Part shown: in pieces, positions 54,465-64,000 of the stretch
Numbering within the stretch: position 1 is the stretch's first letter
How the letters are laid out: each line of letters opens with the position of its first letter
NCBI GenBank assembly: GCA_029204225.1
Contig: CM055100.1
Span: forward strand, 29,340,649 to 29,404,648
From: Diphasiastrum complanatum
Taxonomy: Eukaryota; Streptophyta; Lycopodiopsida; Lycopodiales; Lycopodiaceae
DNA length: 64,000 bases
Direction of reading: 5' to 3'
The notes under the pieces: generated by a model
The model's database searches: none
Told to the model about the DNA's origin: nothing
What the model saw: the letters and a program-made list of their open reading frames with translations, nothing else
Program-made: the position numbers and the translations under genes

Positions 54465-55107
54465 CTATAGGAAAAATATTAAGAATTCTTCCTCAGAGAA
54501 CATGATGAAAGTTTGAATAGATAAAACTAATATTAGTGTCTTCAATCGGGTCTGTTTCTGGTCTATGTACTAATAGAACAATTTTTACCTTGATTAAATA
54601 AAGCATGCGAAATTAAGAGATATATTGCGTGAGTATTATAGACAATTTTAGACAATAATTTTTTTTGATAAAATCGTATGTTGAGAAAATTTGATTGAAA
54701 ATGAATTTTTATAATTCTGATTTTGATTCTTCAATATACATCTCTTGCTACCTTGTTTCTCTATTGTGTGTTTACAAGGAGTAGTGCACATGTATTTATA
54801 TTGTTACAAGATAGGTCTTAAGGTCTTTTATTTTTGTAACAGTAGATCTAACCATTAAGACGATTGATATTCAAACAAACGTTCTGTTTCCAGACTTGAA
54901 TGATATTTCTTCGCGAACTGTTCACGACAGTTTTTCTGTTCGCGATAGTTTCTGTTTTGCGACAGTCGACAATTTCGCGACAAGCGACAGTTTCGAGTTT
55001 CAACACGAATAAAAATGTTTCGAGTTCAAGTTCGTTTCTCAGCCTTTGTCAATTATATTGTGCACTTTGTTAGTATAACTGAGACTTGTCTGATAAGGTG
55101 TTCTACA
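54465..55107 (-). mobile_element. 5' LTR of the minus-strand copia
   Basis: 643 bp from TGTAGAACACC (minus strand, 55107) to the base before the primer site. A TATA box, TATAAATACATG, is at about 54800-54789. The LTR lies inside an older copia integrase on the same strand, whose frame is interrupted at SRDV. Confidence 0.85.
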
Positions 55108-55431
55108 GGTAACATCTCTACTCACTAAAATCTTTATAGTGATAGGATTATAGACTCTATATCCCTTGCTATTTTCACCATAACCAACAAAGACTCCTTT
55201 TATAGATGTAAGATCATCCTTCTTTCTTGTATCTAATGATTGAAAAACATAGCAAGTAGATCCAAAGATTCTAAGATCTTTCATATCTGGCTTCTTACCA
55301 AATAGAGCCTCATAAGATGTTATGACTTCAATGGGCTTACATGACAATCTATTACATGAGTAATTTGCACAAATAATGGCCTTTCCCCAAAATGACTTAG
55401 GTAGAGACCGACCAAAACTTTGACTAGCCAT
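55108..55431 (-). pseudogene. Copia integrase end, interrupted by a younger copia
   Basis: The minus strand reads SFGRSLPKSFWGKAIICANY, TSYEALFGKKPDMKDLRIFG, CYVFQSLDTRKKDDLTSIKG, VFVGYGENSKGYRVYNPI and IKILVSRDV. This is the copia integrase C-terminus. At 55107 the LTR of the minus-strand element begins, so that element inserted here. The continuation is not found on the far side at 50.4 kb. Confidence 0.9.
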
Positions 55432-55499
55432 AACTTCTTGACTGTAGCTCGAAATTGGTCATGTTGGTGTCGTTGAAAAGTTCTTGTCGAGGGCTTTCT

Positions 55500-58400
55500 A
55501 ATGGCACCGTAATCGTCTCAATCCGAACCAGACCAGAGTAGCAATCAGTCTCAATGGTCCAAATTACAGAATCTAGAAATTCAAAATCAAAACACTCCTG
55601 AAGGGCGAAGGCATCTGGGTGGTGACCCTTAGCTCTCATAGGTGCAGCCTCGAGAGGGAGACCCGAGGAGAGTTGAATGGATCAGAAAGGATGAGCGCAA
55701 TGGCGATCATCGTTTCGTCCATAAATGAAGATCTACTCATGCATATTGAAGACTGAGAAGGCAGCCATGCAGCGTGGGAAAGATTAAAGTAGAAGTATGA
55801 AGTGAGGACTGTAGCTTCAGTCATGCACCTTGACAATCAACTGCAATCAATACGGTGAGATGGCAACCAGTTGGATTAGCACGTTGAGAAGATCATAATG
55901 ATATTCGCTCAACTCGCTGCATCAGGACAGGAGCACCAGGTCTTAGCACCACAACAGCTGATGTACTTCATGAAATCTCTACCGACGTCCTATTAGCCAC
56001 TAAAAATTCTCATACTGAGTCTACCAGATATGACATTCGACAAAGCGGTTAGTCTTGTCGTTGATGAGAGACTGATGAGAGACGAAGGAGAGGGAAGCAG
56101 TGATCAAGAAAAGGCTCTCTTCATGAAAGGAAAGAAGAAGAACAAAAACAATTCAAGATTCGAGAAGACGAAGTTCTCGAATCAACAATCTTCTTCCTGC
56201 GATCACTGCCACAAACCAGGCCATACGACCAACAAATGCTGGTTCAATCTAGCGATACCTTGCATGCACTGCAAGAAGAAAGGGCATTCTTCATACGACT
56301 GCAGATTCAACCCAAAAAGAAAAAACAAAGTTGAAAAGACAAACATTGTAGAATCATCTAAAGATGTAGAAAGAGGTGACGAAGCTTTCACGATACTCGA
56401 CAAAGCTTCGACAAGCTACTCCGAACATGACTATGATGTGGTCATCGATTCAGGAGCAACATCTCACATAACCTGCAACAAGAAGATCTTGATCAACTTT
56501 CGCGAACTCGAAAATGACAGAGCGGTGATTATAGGCGATGGAGCAGACACGATGTCAAGGGCATCGGCTCTCTACAACTATGAACACTGTCAGGCCAGGC
56601 AGAGCTGCCAGGAGCACTCTATGTGCCCTCACTCAGAAAATATATGCTATCTGTCTCCAAGATGGCAGATCTAGGCATTTGAGTTTTATTCGACGATAAC
56701 ACTTGTCGTATGATCGAGAAGACAACAAACAAGTTGCTGGCGGTCGGATGTAGAGAAGGAAACCTCTACCAGGCCAAAATAGTCAGCAACTCTAATAGCA
56801 TATTAAATGCTTCAGAAAACGAAGATCAGCTCTGGCATAGGAGAATGTATCATCTGAACATGCGGAGCCTATATGACATGTGCACAAAGGACATTGTCAC
56901 AGGTCTCAAAATATCAAGGCCCGAGGCTGAGTTCTACGAAGCTTGTCAGAAAGGCAAGCAACATCGAAATCCGTTCACGCATGAGGGAATGAGAGCCAAG
57001 GAAGTCCTTGAGCTCATCCACTCTGATGTTTGTGGACCGGTGAAAACAGATTTGCTCTCAAGTTTGAGATATTTTCTAACGTTCATAGATGATTACAGCC
57101 GAATGACCATAATCTACTACTTGAAGAAGAAATTCGAAGTATTTGATTCTTTCAAGAAGTTCGTGGCATTAGCAGAGCGACACACCTTGAAAAAGATACA
57201 GATCCTTAGATCTGACAATGGAGATAAATACAAAAGCACAGAATTCTCAAGATTCTGTGAAGAATAGGGGATTGAACACCAGTTCAATCCTGCATACACA
57301 CCAGAATACAACGGTGTGGCAGAAAGAAAAAACAAAACACTAGTCCATAGAGCCAGATGCATGATAGCACAGGCTCAATTGCCAGGCCAATTCTGGGCCG
57401 AGGCAATAGCTGCAGCTGTACACCTGCAGAATAGATCTACAACGACAACGCTGGAGAACAAAACACTATACGAAATGTGGACAAACAAAAAGCCTGATCT
57501 GTCATACGCACGAGTGTTTGGATGTGCAGCATACAAGCACATTCCAAAGGAAAAGAGAAACAAGCTCGACGACAAATCTGAGCAAACAATCATGGTCGGC
57601 TACTCGAACGGAACACATGTGTATAAACTCAATGATCCAAGCATGAAGAAGGTTGTTTCAAACAGAGATGTAAAGTTCGACGAGTCCACATTCCCTGAAC
57701 TGAAAGACAAAAGAGACCATGAGATCTTAACACTGCTGCCTATTCAAGAGGGAGACCGAGGACAGACATCAAATCAGAATGTGGGCCCCCAGACTCCAAA
57801 GCAGCAGGAAACAGAGGATCGACCCCATGAACAAGAATTGTTCGAGCAACGACGAAACGAACCACGAAGGTCAACAAGACAAAGAAGACCTCCAAACCGC
57901 TATTCTGACAATCTTCAATGGAGTGAAGACACGCAGTTCGAGTACTGCAACTTCACAGAAGAGCCATCAACATACCAAGAAGCTATCCAGAGTCCAGAGG
58001 GAGAATTCTGGAAACAGACAATGTCAGAAGAGATCGAGTCGATGAGGCGAAACGAGGCATGGACATTAGAGCCACTGTCAGAAAATAGAAAAGTAGTCGA
58101 CTGCAAGTGGGTGTACAAGAAAAAGTTGAAATCAGATGTCAACATTGGCCGCTACAAAGCAAGGCTTGTTGAGAAGGGCTACATGCAGAGATATGGTGTC
58201 GACTATTTTGACACATTTTCGCCCATGGTCAAGATGACAAGCATAAGGCTGCTCCTTGCATACACCACATAGTACAATATGGAAATTCACCAGATTGACG
58301 TGAAAACAGCCGGTCTCCACGGAGATCTAGAGGAGAAAATGTTCATGAAGAAACTTGAAGGCTATGAAGACCCCGACAACAGACAATATGTTTGTCCATT

Positions 58401-59551
58401 GTAGAGATGCATCTACAGTCTAAAACAGGCGTCATGAGCCTGGTACAAAAAGCTTGATGGTCTTTTGAAGTCTCTAGACTTCAATCCTACTCAACCAGAC
58501 TGTAATGTCTATATCAAAAGACTAGGAAAGAATTTTGTGATACTGACCATTTTCGTGGATGATTCGTTGATGATAAAAAAATTTCTTAATGTAGATCAAA
58601 GACACGAAGAGTCAGATTTTTGAAAACTACAAAATCACAGATCTTGGAGAAGCAACAAAATGCCTAGGACTGGAGATCACAAGAGATCGAACAAATGGCG
58701 AAATGCACTTGAGTCAGTCAGAATACGCCAGAAAAGTGCTGAAGCAGTACCACATGATGGATTGTGAAGAGAAAGCCACACCAATGATAGCTGGAGCCAA
58801 GCTCACGAAACAGGATTGCCCAAAAACAGAAGAGGAAGAACAGAAGATGGTAGGTATACCCTACCAGAACTTAATCGGTAGTCTGATGTACTTAACAATT
58901 TGTACCAGACCCGATTTGGCCCTCTCTGTTTATGCATTGAGCCAATTCTGTTCCAATCCTGGTCTAGCACATTGGAAAATGGCCAAACGAATCCTACAAT
59001 ATCTGAAGGGTACCCGGAATGTTGGATTAACCTACAGAGCTAGAAACGAAGAAAAAGGATTCGAGCTGCATCACTATAGTGATGCGAACTGGGCGAGCTG
59101 CAAAGATGACAACAAGTCCATTACTGGAAGATGTACAATAGCGTGCGGAGCTGTAATCAGCTGGATATGCAAAAAGCAAACCTTGGTAGCTCAATCCTCT
59201 TGCGAGGTTGAGTATGTCGTAGCCTCGAAAGTGGCGAATGAGATAGTGTGGCTACAAATGATGTTGGAGCAATCGGGATACCACAAGAGGGGCCAAGCAC
59301 GATGATGATGGACTCCCAGAATGCCATCTATCTGTCCCAGGATCCTGTCTTCCATTCAAAAACGAAGCACATTCCTCTGAAGTACCATCACATTCGAGAT
59401 TTGATCTCGAAAGGAGAGCTCCAGGTCCAGTTCATAAAATCAGAAAGTATGATTGCAAATCTCCTCACGAAACTGCTCGACAAGCCACTCTTTACCAAGC
59501 AAAGAGAGGCAATTGGATTGAACAAACAAAGCTGCAAGGTTCAAGAGGGAG
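55500..59551 (+). pseudogene. Ty1/copia internal region, plus strand, near full length
   Basis: The gag start is degraded (55519-56030). From 56030 the frame is long: two CCHC knuckles (CDHCHKPGHTTNKC, CMHCKKKGHSSYDC), and protease VIDSGATSHITCNKK near 56440. From 56710: WHRRMYHLNMRSLYDM, IHSDVCGPVKTD, FIDDYSRMTIIYYLKKK, SDNGDKYKSTEF, one stop at 57267, then [18 protein letters not shown]. The linker ends [18 protein letters not shown] runs [20 protein letters not shown], stop at 58272, IDVKTAGLHGDLEEKMFMKK, catalytic TIFVDDSLMI near 58548. RNase H reads HYSDANWASCKDDNKSITGR and LVAQSSCEVEY. Ends in DKPLFTKQR and polypurine CAAGAGGGAG. The 5' LTR is missing. Confidence 0.95.
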
Positions 59552-60332
59552 TGTAAAAAATGGTGAACTCCTGCAACTTTGTCGAAGCACGAACAAGACA
59601 CGAAGGTCAAACGAGAACAATTCGCGACAGTCAACATGTCTTTGACTCGAAACACGAATGATTTGCAAATCATTCACGAATCGAAAACACACCTCCTGGA
59701 TCACAAATCGAAAAAGGGACGCAAAACAAAAGAAACGAAAAGAAACGCGAGATTACGAATTAAACAAAAAAAAATCTTTCGCGCTGCCAGCTGGCAACTC
59801 AACGGGCTTCATGCCAAGCTGAAACAAGTAGCAACGACGGAGACTAACTAACTAGTTGATTAGCGTTAACTAGTCATGTGATTCGACGTTTAGCTATCTT
59901 GTAAACTCCACATAATGGAGGTATAAACGGTCCTCTCTGGATCATAATGATAGATATATGTGAATATAGAGATCTGTAAGAGACAGAGAGAAAGTAGCGA
60001 ATAGAGTAAGAAAGTAAAGACACCATAGCTGTGACTGAAAGTCTGCCAACGAGCAGAACACATCGTAAGAGCAGAGTGTCAATCCGCCAACGAGCGAGAC
60101 ACTGACGATCTCGTTCCAAAACGAAACTGACAATATAGTCGTTCTATTTTCGTGTATCTCTTTGTCTTGTGCTGTGTGTCTTGATTGCTAGAATAAAATA
60201 TGTTCTGTGATGCGTAGTTGAGTGTCTGGGATCATGTAAAGGCTTCCGCATGAAAAGAAAATTCAAAGAAAGAAAATTGTTCGCGAAAAGAGAAAGAGAA
60301 GACGAACAAGAAACGGTTGCCCTTTTGCGACA
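59552..60332 (+). mobile_element. Copia LTR, 781 bp
   Basis: Begins TGTAAAAAATGG right after CAAGAGGGAG and ends TTTTGCGACA before a tRNA-Met primer site. Inside are CGAAACACGAA repeats, GCCAGCTGGC, a TATA-like GATATATGTGAATAT near 59951, and paired stem-loops (60041-60059, 60082-60100). Because a primer site and gag start follow, it is both the 3' LTR of the element at its left and the 5' LTR of a truncated one at its right. Confidence 0.9.
60041..60100 (+). promoter_or_regulatory. Paired stem-loops in LTR leader
   Basis: GTCTGCCAACGAGCAGAAC and ATCCGCCAACGAGCGAGAC. The stem triplet is TGC/GCA in the first and CGC/GCG in the second, so pairing is kept while the bases differ; the unpaired A on the 3' side is present in both. 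Confidence 0.6.
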
Positions 60333-60345
60333 TGGTATCAGAGCC
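60333..60345 (+). promoter_or_regulatory. Primer-binding site, initiator tRNA-Met type
   Basis: TGGTATCAGAGCC directly after the LTR end GCGACA. Confidence 0.88.
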
Positions 60346-60465
60346 AACAGGTTGTCACTACTGATATCCCAGCAGTGATTCTTCTAGACAACATAATATG
60401 GCTACGACAATCCAGACCAGAGTAGCAATCAGTCTCGATGGCGCAAATTACAGAATCTAAAAATT
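60346..60465 (+). pseudogene. Copia gag start, truncated
   Basis: ATG at 60399 followed by ATTIQTRVAISLDGANYRI and a stop at 60458. It matches the degraded gag start near 55519 (ACCAGAGTAGCAATCAGTCT in both). Only about 20 codons remain. Confidence 0.8.
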
Positions 60466-60575
60466 AAGATTTTAATATTTTTTGACAACGTCAATCCATG
60501 TACAACAAGCGTTTAGAAGCCCATGAGTTTGAGATTTTGTGTTGTTACACGTTTTGAAGGTTAAGTAATATACCA

Positions 60576-61228
60576 ATGAATCTCACTCGAACTTCATATT
60601 CCCGAAATTTTTTCCTCCGTTATCCTTCTGGGAGTGAGCGCACAACCATGCATGATGTTGTCAGAGATGCAACGGCCGCTATAGCCAGAGATGGAGGATT
60701 CCATGTCCTCAGAGAGCAGTCTCATGTCGTTCTTTCTTCCGCGTCCCACTCTTCCCGCAGGCGTGTTGACATTGTCCTCTCTCGGGATGGGCTTCGTACT
60801 TTGGCAGATGTTGTTGCTGATCCCACGCGTGGTGACCTATTGCCTCGCTCTGTCTTCACACCAGAAGAAGCGGCAGACGTCGCAGCACAAGAGAAGGAAA
60901 AAAACTACTCCGACAGGCACCCCACTGATGTTTTCCTTCCTTTGGCTATTGAGACTTATGGCACCTTGCATCGACGCTTTGAGGATTTTCTTCGCATGTG
61001 TTCTCATCAGGCGGCAGAGCGTCAAGGTATTCCTGGTTCTATTCTCGTGACTTCCTTCAAACAACGTGTTTCCATTGCCCTGCAATGTGCTCAGGCCCTA
61101 TCTATTCTGCAACGGCGACAGTGGCTGGGTCTGCTACATCTCATCTCCCTTCATTAGCCGACTCACCACCTCTTCACTTTTCCGATCTGCTGCAGTCAGT
61201 TGGCAGACTCCCACGAACATCATCATAG
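60576..61228 (+). pseudogene. LINE/retroelement-type C-terminal protein fragment, GC-rich
   Basis: The frame reads MHDVVRDATAAIARDGGFHV, RRRVDIVLSRDGLRTLADVV, YSDRHPTDVFLPLAIETYGT and FKQRVSIALQCAQALSI, then shifts frame near 61100 and ends at TAG 61228 with SLADSPPLHFSDLLQSVGR. Repeated 'R-x-D-V/I-x-L' and 'H-P-x-D-x-F-x-P-L-A-I-E' blocks are like the C-terminal part of reverse-transcriptase-bearing repeat proteins in bryophytes, ferns and algae, in a region with nuclease-like spacing. It has no RT itself. The base composition is clearly more GC-rich than the flanks. The following CCCCTTCGGGGTGTATATAT at 61323 looks like a retroelement 3' tail. Confidence 0.5.
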
Positions 61229-61317
61229 TTTATGCACTGTTATTTTTAATGCCAAGATTTGGATTAATCTTAGCTTTACTGCAAGCTTTGCTCTTGTTTG
61301 AGCCTACTTTTGTTTAA

Positions 61318-61345
61318 ACTTCCCCTTCGGGGTGTATATATCTTT
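61318..61345 (+). terminator. CCCCTTCGGGG hairpin in the tail of the LINE-like fragment
   Basis: CCCC-TTC-GGGG forms a short hairpin followed by TGTATATATC and, 50 bp later, AATAAATGC. Plant LINE tails often end this way; a retroelement 3' end with a polyadenylation signal is the simplest reading. Confidence 0.45.
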
Positions 61346-61399
61346 TTGATCAATGTACCTACTACTTTTTCCTATGAATAAATGCACCAAGGTGTTTAA

Positions 61400-62640
61400 T
61401 TTAAGTTGTTGAAGTGTTTTTCAATCTTAGGTATTGGCAAAAGTTCATCATAATATCTCTCTCTATTCTAAAATCAAAGATGGAAATATTAAATCATATT
61501 GCATAATAAAAAATCATCATACATTCTAAATTGAAATAAAAATCCATTTCTTGGTGAGGTAGTCTTGCTCAAAAACTTTACCTACCCAATAAGCTTTATC
61601 AACATTTAGTAAGAAGCTTACAATACTCATATAGAGTATTTATTGCTAGAAAGACACTTCATTAGCTCAACGAAATAATTCATGATGCAAATATTGCCCA
61701 AAAATTCCTTAGAGTGGGTCTTAGAAGAATTTTGAATAAGTATAAACAAACCTTTTTTTGTGCCTTTGGCGTTAGAAAATAACATTTATAGAGGCCTTTG
61801 TCAGTAGTACTTGTCATTTGTAAAGTTATGGTGAGCTCATTTTGGTTTGACTCATTTTCCCTAACAGGCTTGTTGGGAATTCTCAAATACCCTTGCTACT
61901 AGTAAAAGTCTCTAGTACTAACATTCCTCTATAGATGACAACATCAACTATGATAACTCTTAAGTACTTTCAATCATACAAACTTGGATTGTCAAGCACT
62001 TCTAATTTCTAGACAAAAAACACCATTGTTGGAAACACTTTTGCAAATTGCTCTTTGCTTCTTCAATTTGTCACTCATGTTGGTCTACTCCATAGTTATT
62101 CATTTAGTATCCTTTGGTACATGTATGGAATGTAAAAAATGAAAGAGTAATTTTTAGCATTTTTAAATTGAATTTTAACATATAAAAACCTTTCCGATGA
62201 TTTTAAAAAAAAAATCTGGTGCATATTGAACAACCCCAATTTAACAACAAAAAAGGATGGAAAATATAATGTTGCTAATAAGTGACTCAAGACACGGTTG
62301 CAATGATTTCCTTCTAAAATCCACAAACCCATACATGATGAGAGCATTGAAAAACTGCAGTTTGGAGGAAACCATTAACTACCAATATTGGAAAAACAAT
62401 AAGGTCATGGAAAGTAGACTGGATGGAACATTATGTACCTGTAATACTGTAAGGGGATTCATTTGCTAGGAGAATATTCTCTGCAATGAACCTTCAATTG
62501 TGCAGGCATACGAATGCATGGTCCCAAAGGAGAATTATGAGCACATTTTGTGCACAAGACAATTTTCTTGTTCCAAGATATAATGATAATGCTAAACACT
62601 ATTTAGTTAGAACCATAGAGGAGAATAGCAAGGAAACTTA
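61400..62640. other. No gene recognised
   Basis: AT-rich intergenic sequence between the LINE-like fragment and the APT gene. Frames at 61680-61886, 62096-62347 and 62257-62469 do not resemble proteins I know. Confidence 0.3.
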
Positions 62641-62647
62641 GATGTTA

Positions 62648-62822
62648 AAAATGACTTAAGCTAGTCACCACAAAAATGAATGGTTAGAAAAATGTCAGTT
62701 TTACTGAAAATTGTAATGATAGACTGAAGTGTTCACAAATGACTTAGCTAGTTACACGAAAATGAATGGTTAGAAAATTGTCATTTTCACTGAAATTTAT
62801 AAAAGACAGACTGAAACGAAGA
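62648..62822. repeat. Two 87-bp tandem units downstream of APT
   Basis: AATGACTTAAGCTAGTCACC ... AATGAATGGTTAGAAAAATG and its second unit, offset by 87 bp (TGGTTAGAAA at 62681 and 62768). Both contain GTCA-TTTTACTGAAA or variant and an AGACTGAA end. The repeat stops 18 bp before the APT stop codon region, in its 3' untranslated side. Confidence 0.8.
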
Positions 62823-62839
62823 TAGTGTTTGATGCAACT

Positions 62840-63849
62840 TCATGAGTCTTCACATTCCACCAGGATGAAAAGTGGCCTACCACCTAGTTTTTCTTGGCCC
62901 TGTCAAGAAGACAGATGAACAATCTGAGCACCAATGACAAGCCTGTTATGAAAAACTTATAACTGGTAACCTGGTTACAAAAATTGAAGTAATAAAAGAT
63001 TTACATGATAAGGACATGAATCTCACCTTAAGGTCACTCAAACCAATGACACATGCACATTCTACCACCTGGGCTCCCACGCGCTCTGTAAAAGATGTGA
63101 ATCGAAAGGTCATTCATTTATAAAAGACATTGACATGATGGTAACACTATGAAAAGATCTGACAGATGAATGTACCGAGCAAATTGATTGCAGCTCGAAG
63201 TGTCCCACCAGTGGCAATCAGATCATCGATTATAAGTGCCCGTTCACCAGGTTGTACTGCTCCCACATGCATCTCTATTCGGTCTGTTCCATACTCTAAT
63301 GTATACTCCTCACTTACAACCTCACCTGGATGGAAATCAACACACAACCAGAACCATCAGGATCTGGCCTATGGATAGGACTCAAGCTAAGTTATGCTTG
63401 AGAGCAATGCATTGTGCATTACAAGATACCTGCATATAAGTGATTGATGAATATTGAGAAGTGTAAAGATTTAAATTCGCCACCCTTAGGATCCCCAGTA
63501 TCACAAAAAGAGACCAAGCTAAAGACGTGTTATTGCCTTCAATAATTTTCTGAAAAGAAAAAAAACCTCGCGATCGATTTCTGGTTCTTGAAAAGAAGTA
63601 GACGAAGCTATTTCCAAAGAAAAGAGAAGATTGATAAGTCATAAAAGAACCATCCTCAGAATTGAAAATTTCCATTCTATACGCCAGTATGTTTTCACTA
63701 ATAAGTTTGATTTTGAGAAATGAACATATAAAACAGTAGTGTTGAGAAACAAATACCCGGTAGCTTCCTCGGTTTTCTCATGGGAACGAACTTGGCCCCG
63801 ATTGCTAGAGCAACAGGCGGTCCAAAAATAAAACCTCGTGCTTCTATTC
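62840..63849 (-). CDS. APT: Adenine phosphoribosyltransferase, C-terminal four exons (5' part outside window)
   Basis: The enzyme makes AMP from adenine and PRPP (purine salvage; in plants also conversion of cytokinin bases), usually in the cytosol or plastid. Exons on the minus strand: 63849-63757 ([20 protein letters not shown]), 63325-63176 ([20 protein letters not shown], then [20 protein letters not shown] with the PRPP-binding DDLIATGGT), 63085-63027 ([20 protein letters not shown]), and 62899-62840 ([19 protein letters not shown], then TGA). Each is bounded by AG and GT, and phases are consistent (1,1,0). These 362 bases make about 120 of the usual 180-190 residues. The N-terminal exon(s) are not clearly visible in 63850-64000. 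No stop or frameshift is seen, so this looks like a functional host gene. Confidence 0.93.
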
Positions 63850-64000
63850 CTGCACCACAGGTTTGAAACAGAATGGATTGAGTCACACACTTTACTATCA
63901 AAGCTCGATCTGCAAACATTTGAAAGCAAATTAGAATCTAAGGTCCAAAAGATGTGGAGGACTCTTCACTTCCTAGTTTGCTTCTTGATCGTTTATATGA

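Noticed and set aside
1-64000. tRNA or rRNA genes
   Set aside because: I looked for tRNA T-loop (GGTTCGAATCC-like) and rRNA blocks and saw none; the tRNA-Met matches are primer-binding sites of LTR elements.

Overview
This window is an intergenic stretch of a land-plant nuclear genome, about 62 kb of nested and broken transposable elements with one recognisable host gene at the right edge. The evidence for a plant is the spliced plant-type adenine phosphoribosyltransferase (APT) exons at 62.8-63.85 kb, the dense Ty1/copia and Ty3/gypsy remnants, the CACTA/En-Spm transposase pieces, and primer-binding sites complementary to initiator tRNA-Met (TGGTATCAGAGC). The family mix, with old fragments, a Pif1/GIY-YIG element and a GC-rich LINE-like C-terminal domain, makes me lean to a non-seed plant such as a fern or lycophyte, or a gymnosperm. 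That is inference and cannot be settled from this window.

Layout: 0-2.3 kb holds a tandem repeat, a minus-strand Ptta/En-Spm transposase-like exon and a GCGTGGAT/ATCCACGC palindrome array. 4.1-7.5 kb is a plus-strand copia 5' half (LTR, PBS, gag, protease, integrase) with frameshifts. 7.5-9.3 kb is the 3' half of a minus-strand copia. 9.6-12.3 kb is a patchwork of gypsy integrase, a SET-domain-like fragment, a CACTA tnp2 fragment and a copia linker. 12.3-16.5 kb is copy 1 of an unrecognised repeat, called element X here, that encodes a conserved protein of about 375 residues and a second ORF; copy 2 lies at 44.9-46.6 kb. 16.6-19.5 kb is copia pieces around an LTR. 20.2-23.25 kb is a minus-strand cluster of a decayed Pif1-like helicase, a spliced gene of unknown function and an intact GIY-YIG nuclease ORF. 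23.3-26.6 kb is a decayed intron-containing coiled-coil gene bordered by (GA)n arrays. 27.8-31.3 kb is copia debris with a pair of inverted repeats of about 430 bp. 31.4-33.4 kb is a minus-strand gypsy gag-protease-RT-RNase H. 33.4-44.9 kb is LTR fragments, small hairpins, a large foldback element at 38.2-39.15 kb, and AT-rich sequence without genes.

46.6-60.5 kb is a copia cluster. It contains a minus-strand element with both LTRs (50.5-55.1 kb) and a near full-length plus-strand element (55.5-60.3 kb) whose LTR is followed by a second PBS and gag start. 60.6-61.4 kb is a LINE-like C-terminal ORF and tail. The last kilobase holds the four C-terminal exons of APT on the minus strand.

The parts do not form a working pathway; nearly every element ORF has stops or frameshifts. 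The most interesting signals are a pair of 19-nt stem-loops with a bulged A that recurs in three otherwise divergent LTR leaders with compensating base changes, the Pif1/unknown/GIY-YIG cluster, the foldback with nested palindromes, and the two-copy element X. All calls come from reading the sequence by eye; no alignments or database searches were run.
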